DNA of 24,430 nucleotides from Gammaproteobacteria bacterium (GTDB lineage Bacteria > Pseudomonadota > Gammaproteobacteria > HK1). Below are positions 8,190 to 14,143 of the stretch, piece after piece (position 1 is the first letter of the stretch; each line of letters begins with the position of its first letter). Made by a program: the position numbers and the translations under genes. The notes beneath the pieces were generated by a model. It did no database searches and was not told the origin of the DNA. It saw only the letters and a list, made by a program, of their open reading frames with translations. Location: the NCBI GenBank assembly GCA_022822245.1, contig JAJECB010000175.1, positions 1 to 24,430 on the forward strand, in the 5' to 3' direction.

Positions 8190-8897
8190 CTACCACTTTT
8201 CTCCGAACGGCCGGATCTCGTGCAGATAGGACCAGCTCGAGCGCGGCTGATGGGCGATGTGGAACACCTCGCCGGCGATGTCTTCGGGTTGGGCAAAGCG
8301 CTCCGCCGGTTCATCCGGCATTCGCTTGCGAACCATCGGCATGTCGATCATCGCATCGATCATGACGTAGGCGACGTGCACGTTCCGCGGTCCCAGCTCG
8401 CGTGCGAGGCATTCGCCCAGGATCATTTGCGACGCCTTTGTCGGGGAGAAGCCGGCATAGCCCGGCATGCCGCGACGGGCACCGGTGTTGCCGGTAATGA
8501 CGATCGAGCCGCCGCCTGCCTCGACCATGCCCGGACCGAAGACCTGCGCGGTGACCAGCAGGCCCGTCGTGTTGGCGCGGAAGTTGCGCTCGAAGTCCGC
8601 GGTAACGAGCTCGCTGTAATGCCCCAGGGTGGCGAGCGACGCGTTGTAGACGATGACCCCGAGTTGCCCCTGCTCCGTCCTGATCCGCTCCAGCACCGCA
8701 CGAGAACCGGGAAAGTCGGTCAGATCGGTCGGATATCCGATCGTATGGGGTATTTCCCTTGCCCAGCTCTCGAGCCGCCCTGCATGGCGCGCGATCATCG
8801 AAACCTTGTAGCCTTCATCGACAAAGCGGCGGACGCAGGCAAGGCCGGTACCGGGGCCGACACCGATTACCAGGCAATGGGGGCGTTCCGTATCCAT
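8190..8897 (-). CDS. atypical short-chain dehydrogenase/reductase lacking the canonical catalytic Tyr
   Basis: A Rossmann-fold SDR of 235 residues. The nucleotide motif is GVGPGTG (residues 12-18), the structural VYNAS at 83-87 replaces NNAG, and Asn109 fits the conserved SDR Asn. The active-site Lys is K154, but the position of the catalytic Tyr is Phe150 (FSPTK) and the usual Ser position is Asn137/Thr138. The ending IRPFGEKW resembles an atypical SDR group I recall that also has Phe there, so the change may be a subfamily feature rather than damage. The start is ATG 8897, with GAGGGA 6 bases upstream. A much longer open frame reaches 9422 but would overlap the GST gene antisense, so I reject it. 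Reaction and substrate are unknown; a non-classical chemistry or a non-redox role is possible. Confidence 0.88.
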   Translation of the reverse strand: MDTERPHCLVIGVGPGTGLACVRRFVDEGYKVSMIARHAGRLESWAREIPHTIGYPTDLTDFPGSRAVLERIRTEQGQLGVIVYNASLATLGHYSELVTADFERNFRANTTGLLVTAQVFGPGMVEAGGGSIVITGNTGARRGMPGYAGFSPTKASQMILGECLARELGPRNVHVAYVMIDAMIDMPMVRKRMPDEPAERFAQPEDIAGEVFHIAHQPRSSWSYLHEIRPFGEKW

Positions 8898-8945
8898 GGC
8901 CAATCCCTCGCTCTCCACGCGGTGATCCGATGGCGCCGAGCACCG

Positions 8946-9031
8946 GCGAAAATGGGGTCGGAGTGGGTTTACCGGCGCGGGGGCGCGAGCCGGCCGAGAA
9001 ACGGCAAGACCCACTCCGACCCCATTTTCGC
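8946..9031. repeat. long inverted repeat (23-bp perfect arms), REP/MITE-like
   Basis: Arms at 8946-8968 and 9009-9031 are exact reverse complements (core AATGGGGTCGGAGTGGGT), with a 40-base GC-rich centre that is itself partly self-complementary (CCGG...CCGG). It lies in the 200-bp gap between the GST stop and the SDR start, both minus strand. The GGGGTC-GAGT core recalls REP-type elements mobilised by RAYT transposases (recalled, not searched). In RNA it would form a strong stem-loop ahead of the SDR gene. Confidence 0.85.
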
Positions 9032-9097
9032 GGCGATCCGGATCGAGCCGGAACGAGTTGCCGGGATTCGGGAGAGTCCGGAGCGGTCTCCGCTTCG

Positions 9098-9700
9098 TCA
9101 GGCCGAGTCCGCGGCCTTGAACGCGTCCCGAGCTTCGAGCCGGTCGGCATAGGCGGCAAGGTTCGGACATTGACTGAAATCCGCACCGAGACGACGCGAC
9201 ACGATGACGGCATGACCGGTAACCGTGTCCGCAATGGTGAAGTCGCCCGCGAGAAAATCCCGCCCCTCCATGTGTGCCTCGGCGGCGCCGAGCGTCCGGT
9301 TCAGCAGCTTCAACGAGCGCGCGGCGATCTCGTCGTTTCGACGCTCCGGAGGAAGCAGGATCGTCTCGACCACGTAGTTGTTGATTGGCGGCATGATCAT
9401 GCCTTCCGCATAGTGGAGCCATTGCAGGTAGGTGGCGAAATTCGCCGCGTCCGGGCCGGGGATCAGCTCCGGTGCGTACCTCGCGCCCAGATACTGCGCG
9501 ATGGCCGTGCTCTCCGTGATGGTCGTGTCTCCGTCGACCAGGGTCGGCACGCGGCCGTTCGGGTTGATCCTGGTGTATTCGGGGCCACGCATTTCCTTCT
9601 GGCCGAGCGTGAACCGCACCAGGTCATAGGTCTTGCCGATTTCCTCCAGGAGCCAGACGGTGCGAACCGCACGCGACCCGGGGGCGAAATAAACCTTCAT
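9098..9700 (-). CDS. glutathione S-transferase family protein
   Basis: Cytosolic protein of 200 residues with the two-domain GST layout. The N-terminal thioredoxin-like half begins MKVYFAPGSRAVRT, where Ser9 is a candidate glutathione-activating residue. NPNGRVPTLV carries the cis-Pro, and ITESTAIAQYLG is the glutathione gamma-Glu binding Glu-Ser pair. The helical C-terminal half contains LAGDFTIADTVTG, the conserved N-capping/hydrophobic-staple region with its Asp. The start is ATG 9700, with GAAGGA 7 bases upstream. It is transcribed in the same direction as the SDR, 200 bp away with a strong inverted repeat in between, so co-transcription is possible but may be attenuated. It probably conjugates, isomerises or dehalogenates an electrophile; the substrate is not predictable. 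Confidence 0.94.
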   Translation of the reverse strand: MKVYFAPGSRAVRTVWLLEEIGKTYDLVRFTLGQKEMRGPEYTRINPNGRVPTLVDGDTTITESTAIAQYLGARYAPELIPGPDAANFATYLQWLHYAEGMIMPPINNYVVETILLPPERRNDEIAARSLKLLNRTLGAAEAHMEGRDFLAGDFTIADTVTGHAVIVSRRLGADFSQCPNLAAYADRLEARDAFKAADSA

Positions 9701-9749
9701 CTTCGTTTCCTTCTCTCGGTCGGGTGACGCGGAAGCGATGGTCGGATCG

Positions 9750-9779
9750 ACGATACGCGACTCGAAGACACCGATTCAA
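9750..9779 (-). promoter_or_regulatory. possible sigma-70-type promoter for the GST gene
   Basis: Read on the minus strand, TTGAAT (9779-9774) is followed after 18 bases by TATCGT (9755-9750), about 50 bp ahead of the GST start. The fit is moderate, and the region is a little less GC-rich than the flanking genes. Confidence 0.35.
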
Positions 9780-9862
9780 CCGCTTGCGGTCATGTCGAGG
9801 CGCGATGGTGCGGCAAGCATGGAGACGGAGCCCGCCTCGGGCGCCAGGCGGCCGGCGAACGG

Positions 9863-10183
9863 TCAGGGGTCGCCGGCCGCGGCGGCGAGGAGGGCGGCCG
9901 CGATCTCCTCCCACTCATCATCGAGGGGCGCCTCCGAAGCCGGCAGGTTCGCCCGCCGATACCAGTAGCCCGCGTTCGCGAGATCCCCCTCCACCCGGTG
10001 GAGGTGGGCGTGCACCCAGCATCCGTCCCGGCCGCCGTCGCTCTGGGCGCACCCGTGGGCCGCGTCCCACTCGTCGCGTGCGAGATGCCAGAGCGCCGCG
10101 AGGGCGAGGCTCAGCTCCGCCGGCGGCCTCGCTTCCGCCCCCGCGCCCGTCGCCGCGGCTCGAAACTCGTTCGCGTCCATCAT
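9863..10183 (-). CDS. small uncharacterised protein coupled to CitE-like lyase
   Basis: A protein of 106 residues starting MMDANEF; the function is not known to me. It is rich in Ala, Trp and His, with ALWHLARDEWDAAH and then WVHAHLHRVEGDLANAGYWYRR, a helical pattern with regularly placed aromatic residues. I recall similar conserved, uncharacterised bacterial proteins with a WVHA(Y/H)LHR...GD..NA.YWYRRA core but can attach no role. The ATG at 10183 overlaps the TGA of the lyase gene in an ATGA arrangement, and GGAGG sits 6 bases ahead, so translation is coupled. The tight linkage suggests a partner or accessory role in the same pathway. No signal peptide, membrane segment or cysteine cluster is seen (two Cys: C in HGCAQ and DGCW). 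Confidence 0.85.
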   Translation of the reverse strand: MMDANEFRAAATGAGAEARPPAELSLALAALWHLARDEWDAAHGCAQSDGGRDGCWVHAHLHRVEGDLANAGYWYRRANLPASEAPLDDEWEEIAAALLAAAAGDP

Positions 10184-11067
10184 GCTCCTCCTCCGGCGGC
10201 GTGCTCGATGGCCGCCGCGAGATCGATGACCCGCCGGGCCTTCTCCACGATCGGATAGTCGATGAAGTAGCCGTCCACCTGGATCGAGGCCGAGCCCTGC
10301 GCCTCCGCCTCGCGGAACGCCTCGAGGTAGCGGTGGGCCTGCGCGACCTCCTCCCCGGTCGGCGAGAACGCCTCGTTCACCGGCCCCACCTGCTCGGGAT
10401 GGATGCAGAGCTTGCCCTGGAAACCGAAGTCCCGCGCGAGCTCGGCGGAGCGCCGCAGCGAATCGAGCCGGCCGATGTGAATGAAGACGGTGTCGATCGG
10501 CGGCTCGATCCCCGCCGCCCGGCTCGCGAGCGCGATCGCGGACCGCGCCTGGTCGAGCTCGCGCTCCCCGTCCGTCCAGCGAAGCCCCATGTCGAGAGTG
10601 TAGTCCCCCGCCCCGAACGAGAGGCGGCGAACCCGGGTCCCCGCCCCGCAGATGGAGGCGACCGCCGCCACCCCCTTCCCCGTCTCGATGATGGGGAGGA
10701 TGTCGAAGCCGCCCGCCTCCATCCCGCGCTCGCGCTCGAGCTGCGAGACCACCCAGTCCACGGTGCGCAGGTCCGAGGCCGACTCGAGCTTCGGGAGCAC
10801 GATCCCGTCCACCCCCGGCGTGACCACGGCCTGGAGGTCCCCCCAGCAGAAGGGGGTGTCGACCGCGTTCACCCGCACGTAGCCCCGCGCCCGGTGAGGC
10901 CGGTTCGCGAGCGCGTCGACGACGACGCTCCGGGTCGCCGCCTTCTCCGCGATCGCGACGGCGTCCTCGAGGTCGAGGATCACCACGTCGGCGTCGAGGC
11001 CGAGGCACTTCTCCACCTTGCGGGGATGGTTGCCGGGGGCGAAGAGGAGGGATCGGAAGAGCGGCAT
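10180..11067 (-). CDS. HpcH/HpaI aldolase family, CitE-like (acyl-CoA) lyase
   Basis: A TIM-barrel protein of 295 residues similar to the citrate lyase beta subunit, L-malyl-CoA lyase and citramalyl-CoA lyase. It starts MPLFRSLLFAPGN, followed by VVILDLEDAV (Mg and substrate region), YVRVNAVDTP, IVLPKLESASD (metal-ligand Glu), PIIETGKGV, LSFGAGDYTLDMG and KLCIHPEQVG, all in family order. These enzymes cleave or form a C-C bond next to a CoA thioester with Mg2+. No citrate lyase alpha, gamma or ligase genes are nearby, so it is not a classical citrate lyase subunit. ATG 11067 has GAGGA 8 bases upstream. It diverges from the HpaB/AbfD-like gene, with which it shares a 235-bp intergenic region containing an inverted repeat, and is translationally coupled to the small protein downstream. 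Confidence 0.92.
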   Translation of the reverse strand: MPLFRSLLFAPGNHPRKVEKCLGLDADVVILDLEDAVAIAEKAATRSVVVDALANRPHRARGYVRVNAVDTPFCWGDLQAVVTPGVDGIVLPKLESASDLRTVDWVVSQLERERGMEAGGFDILPIIETGKGVAAVASICGAGTRVRRLSFGAGDYTLDMGLRWTDGERELDQARSAIALASRAAGIEPPIDTVFIHIGRLDSLRRSAELARDFGFQGKLCIHPEQVGPVNEAFSPTGEEVAQAHRYLEAFREAEAQGSASIQVDGYFIDYPIVEKARRVIDLAAAIEHAAGGGA

Positions 11068-11160
11068 GGGCGAGGTCCTCGGGGTTTCGGGGCGCGACCG
11101 GCGCGATGCGATGGCGATGAGGGCTGACGACCGGCGATGGTCGATTCTAATGGAGCTTGT

Positions 11161-11224
11161 ATCCATGACTGACGGAACGCACGGATCCCGTGTTGTCGGA
11201 TTACGCGTTCGTCAAGCCATGGAT
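11161..11224. promoter_or_regulatory. operator-like imperfect inverted repeat between divergent genes
   Basis: Left arm ATCCATGACTGACGGAACGC (11161-11180) and right arm 11205-11224 are reverse complements apart from one substitution and two single-base offsets. Inside the loop is a second small palindrome, CACGG-ATC-CCGTG (11180-11192). It sits midway in the divergent lyase/HpaB-like promoter region, which is less GC-rich than its surroundings. This is where a dimeric regulator would be expected, but no regulator gene is adjacent. Confidence 0.5.
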
Positions 11225-11302
11225 ATGAGTCCGATTCCAGTGCGCTGGTACCATTGCGCGCGCTTCGGGCGAGAGACGCGATCGACGAGGGGAGAGTGAC
11301 CG

Positions 11303-12874
11303 ATGCTGATGTCGTCGTCGGACTACCGGGAGTCGTTGCGGGCGTACCGACCGCGCGTCTTCGTGCAGGGGAGCCGGGTCGAGAGCGTGCCCGACGACCC
11401 GCGCCTCGCCCCCGGCGTCAACGCGGTGGGGGTCACCTACGACTATGCCCGCTCGGAGAAGTACCGCCCCATCGCGACCGCCACCCAGCACACGAGCGGC
11501 GCCACCGTCAACCGCTTCCTCCACGTCAACCGCACCACCTCCGACCTCCTCGCGAAGCTCGAGTACACCCGCGCCGTCTGCCAGGAGACCGGCTGCGCGA
11601 TGCGCTACCTCACCATGGACGGGTTCAACGCGGTCTTCCAGTTGACCCACCGGATCGACGCCGAGCACGGCACCGACTACCACGCGCGCTTCGTCGACTA
11701 CCTCCACGAGGCCCAGGAGCAGGACCTCACCGTCGGCATCGCGATGACCGACGCGAAGGGGGACCGGAGCCTTCGCCCCCACGAGCAACCGAACCCGGAC
11801 GCCTACCTGCGGGTGGTCGAGCGCCGCCCGGGGGGTATCGTCGTCTCCGGGACGAAGGCGATCGTCACCTCCGCCCCCTACGTCCATCACCTGCTCTGCC
11901 TCCCCGGCCGCAACATGCTGGAGGCGGACGCGGACTTCGCGGTCGCGTGCGCGGTTCCCATCGACGCGGACGGCCTCACCGTCGTCAGCCGCCCGGCCGG
12001 ACGCCCCGGCGAATCGGGAGCGGTCTTCTCCGGCAAGTACGGCCAGACGACGGGGGTGTGCATCTTCGACCGGGTGTTCGTGCCGTGGGAGCGGGTCTTC
12101 CTGTGCGGGGAGTGGGCCTTCGCCGACCCCCTCACCAAGACCTACGCGGCCCACCACCGCCAGACCTGCATCGGCGCGCGCGCCGGCTTCGGCGACCTCC
12201 TCATCGGCGCGGGGGCGCTCATGATCGAGGCGAACGGGCTCTGCGCGGCGAGAAGCACCCCCCTCCGGGACACGATGGTCGAGCTCATCAAGGTGGTGGA
12301 GGGCTTCTACGCGTGCGGGGTCGCCGCCTCGGTCTACGGCACCATCGACGCCTCCGGCGCGGCCGAGCCGGAAGCGGTCTACGCCAACATCGGGAAGCTC
12401 CTCCTCTCGACCAAGATCTACGACATGCACCGCCTCGCCCACACCGTCTCGGGCGGGCTCATCGTCGCCCTTCCGACCCCGGAGGACGACCACAACCCGG
12501 AGACGGGGGCGGACCTCGCCGAGGCGCTGACCGGCCGCCCGGACGTGCCCTACGAGAAGCGGGCGGCCGTCGCCCGGTTCATCGAGGACATCACCGCCTC
12601 CTACGCGGGGGGCTGGATGTCGGTCATCAGCCTGCACGGGGGCGGCTCCCCGGAAGCGATGAAGGGCGAGATCCACCGCCGCTATCCCATCGCGGACCGC
12701 AAGGCGCTCGTCGAGCGGCTCATCGACCGGGGGGTCATGGCGGACGAGGGCGATTCCGACGCCCAACCCGGCCCGCGGGCCGCCCAGCCCGGGCAGTGCT
12801 GCGACACCGGGTGCGAGGCGCCCTCGGTGCCGGTCGTGCCGAAGCTCCCCGGCATCGCGGCCGGCGACGACTGA
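11303..12874 (+). CDS. HpaB / 4-hydroxybutyryl-CoA dehydratase superfamily flavoprotein
   Basis: A protein of 523 residues of the 4-hydroxyphenylacetate 3-hydroxylase superfamily, which has an acyl-CoA-dehydrogenase-like fold. It starts MLMSSSDYRESLRAYRPRVF; the family N-terminus (YRESL) and segments such as VSGTKAIVTSAPY and GWMSVISLHGGGSPEAM fit. It aligns with the AbfD (4-hydroxybutyryl-CoA dehydratase) motif at CAMRYLTMDGFNA, but of the known [4Fe-4S] ligands (C99, C103, H292, C299 in AbfD) only C98 and H285 are kept. The other two positions are Tyr102 and Ala292, so a 4Fe-4S dehydratase is unlikely and a flavin-dependent hydroxylase or related reaction is more likely. The C-terminal tail has a cysteine motif CCDTGC in a Pro-rich extension. 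ATG 11303 follows GGGGAGAG by about 7 bases. It diverges from the CitE-like gene, so a shared acyl-CoA or aromatic pathway is plausible. No HpaC-like flavin reductase is nearby. Confidence 0.88.
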   Translation: MLMSSSDYRESLRAYRPRVFVQGSRVESVPDDPRLAPGVNAVGVTYDYARSEKYRPIATATQHTSGATVNRFLHVNRTTSDLLAKLEYTRAVCQETGCAMRYLTMDGFNAVFQLTHRIDAEHGTDYHARFVDYLHEAQEQDLTVGIAMTDAKGDRSLRPHEQPNPDAYLRVVERRPGGIVVSGTKAIVTSAPYVHHLLCLPGRNMLEADADFAVACAVPIDADGLTVVSRPAGRPGESGAVFSGKYGQTTGVCIFDRVFVPWERVFLCGEWAFADPLTKTYAAHHRQTCIGARAGFGDLLIGAGALMIEANGLCAARSTPLRDTMVELIKVVEGFYACGVAASVYGTIDASGAAEPEAVYANIGKLLLSTKIYDMHRLAHTVSGGLIVALPTPEDDHNPETGADLAEALTGRPDVPYEKRAAVARFIEDITASYAGGWMSVISLHGGGSPEAMKGEIHRRYPIADRKALVERLIDRGVMADEGDSDAQPGPRAAQPGQCCDTGCEAPSVPVVPKLPGIAAGDD

Positions 12875-12880
12875 CCGCGG

Positions 12881-12899
12881 CCGGCCCGCGCCGGGCCGG
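12881..12899. terminator. GC-rich hairpin between convergent genes
   Basis: CCGGCCCG-CGC-CGGGCCGG gives an 8-bp perfect stem with a 3-base loop, in the 33-bp gap between the stops of the HpaB-like gene (12874, plus) and the aminotransferase gene (12908, minus). There is no T-run on either side, so it is a hairpin-only bidirectional terminator candidate. Confidence 0.5.
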
Positions 12900-12907
12900 T
12901 CGCAACT

Positions 12908-13783
12908 TCAAGCGGCGGCGGCTGTCCCGCCGCCCGACGTCACCGCCACGAAGTCGTCGTACAGCCGCCTCGTGACCGGGCCGACCCGGCCCGTCCCCAC
13001 CGCACGGCCGTCCACCTGCACGGTGGGGCGGATCTCGGTCGTCGTCCCCGCAAAGAAGGCCTCGTCGGCCTCGCGCAGCTCCTCGACGGGGATTGCCCGC
13101 TCGTCCACCGGGATCCCGAGCGCGGCCGCCCGCTCCAGGACGAAGCTCCGGGTGATCCCGTACAGAATGTAGTTCGAGGCGGGCGAGGTCGTGACGGCGC
13201 CGTCGAACACCGCGAAGAAGTTGTTGTGGGTGCCCTCGAGCGCCATGCCGTCGCGGACGAGGATCGCGTCCTCCACCCCCGCGTCGGCCGCCGCCTGCTG
13301 CGCGAGCACGTTCGCGACGAGGGAGGTCACCTTGACGTCCACCCGCCCCCACCGCCGGTCGGGCACGGTGACCGCCGCATAGCCCTCCTCCCACCGATTC
13401 CGCGGGGGGCGGACGGCCGGGTTCGCGAACCCGAACACGGTCGGCGGGACCGGCTCGCGCGGGAACGCGTGGCCGCGCGGGGCGACCCCCCGGGTCACCT
13501 GCACGTAGACGAAGGCGAAGGGCGCATCGTCGAGGCCGTTCTCCGCGAGAAGCCCGCGATGGATCTCCGGCATCTCCCCCACGTCGTAGTCGATGCGAAG
13601 CGCCGCGAGGCCGCGCGAGAGCCGCGCGAGGTGGCGGTCGAGCAGGAACGGCTCGCCGCCGTACGCCGGCGTCGCCTCGTACACCGCATCGCCGAAGAGG
13701 AACCCCCGGTCCTCCACCGGGACCATGGCCTCGGACTTCGGCACGTACTCGCCGTTCAGGTAGACGATGCTCTCGTTCTTCAC
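12908..13783 (-). CDS. dat: D-amino-acid aminotransferase (PLP fold class IV)
   Basis: A protein of 291 residues, cytoplasmic, transferring the amino group between D-amino acids and 2-oxo acids. The fold IV layout is clear: YLNGEYVP at the start and DRGFLFGDAVYEA at 25-37. Then comes TRGVAPRGHAFP with the Arg103-x-His105 pair, which is the D-specific carboxylate trap of the Bacillus enzyme (R98/H100). DVKVTSL has K151 as the probable PLP lysine, and ALEGTHNNFF has E183. The usual Tyr31 of the Bacillus enzyme is Phe28 here, a conservative change at the substrate carboxylate site. The start is GTG 13783, with GGGGAG 6 bases upstream. It overlaps the TGA of the upstream luciferase-like remnant as GTGA. 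Branched-chain aminotransferase is the alternative, but the R-x-H pair favours D-specificity. Confidence 0.9.
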   Translation of the reverse strand: MKNESIVYLNGEYVPKSEAMVPVEDRGFLFGDAVYEATPAYGGEPFLLDRHLARLSRGLAALRIDYDVGEMPEIHRGLLAENGLDDAPFAFVYVQVTRGVAPRGHAFPREPVPPTVFGFANPAVRPPRNRWEEGYAAVTVPDRRWGRVDVKVTSLVANVLAQQAAADAGVEDAILVRDGMALEGTHNNFFAVFDGAVTTSPASNYILYGITRSFVLERAAALGIPVDERAIPVEELREADEAFFAGTTTEIRPTVQVDGRAVGTGRVGPVTRRLYDDFVAVTSGGGTAAAA

Positions 13784-14085
13784 GCCGCGCTCCCCATGTC
13801 GTGTCCGGCCGGCTCCGGATTCCGCAGGCCCGCCTCGTGCATGAGCGGCAGCACGGTGCGGGCGAAGCGATCGAGGTCCGGCCCGAAATCGTAGAAGCTG
13901 ACCTGCACGCCGTCCACTCCGGCCGCCTCGAGCCGCGCGAACCGGCCCACGATCATGTCCGGGGAGCCGGCGAGGGCGTGGTCACGCCATCGCACCCCAT
14001 CGGCGACGATTGCGAAGAGCCGCGGACCGTCCGATCGAGGCGCCCGGGCGCGTTCCGGGACGCCTGGGCGCGTCTCTCCGGCCAT
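13780..14085 (-). pseudogene. C-terminal remnant of an LLM-class flavin monooxygenase
   Basis: An open frame of 101 residues from ATG 14085. From about residue 38 it matches only the last part of luciferase-like monooxygenases: AGSPDMIVGRFARLEAAGVD, then VQVSFYDFGPDL and FARTVLPLMHEAGLR, the C-terminal strand-helix of the barrel. The N-terminal barrel, including the flavin site, is missing. The first 35 residues are Arg/Pro-rich and not family-like. The frame stays open further upstream only as an antisense shadow of the CobW gene. Its TGA overlaps the GTG of the aminotransferase, so it may survive because it still carries the leader and translational coupling for that gene. Whether a protein is made is unknown. 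Confidence 0.7.
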
Positions 14086-14143
14086 GACACGGTATCTTGC
14101 ACGGTCTGCACCCTGACCTGCGCGCGCCACGCCGGAGCCGCCC

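Noticed and set aside
8190..9422. Extended SDR reading frame of 410 residues
   Set aside because: The first 175 codons run antisense through the GST gene and the inverted repeat; ATG 8897 has a good ribosome binding site directly before the nucleotide-binding motif.
11303..12874. Annotation as 4-hydroxybutyryl-CoA dehydratase
   Set aside because: Two of the four known iron-sulfur ligands appear to be replaced (Tyr102, Ala292), so only the superfamily can be claimed.
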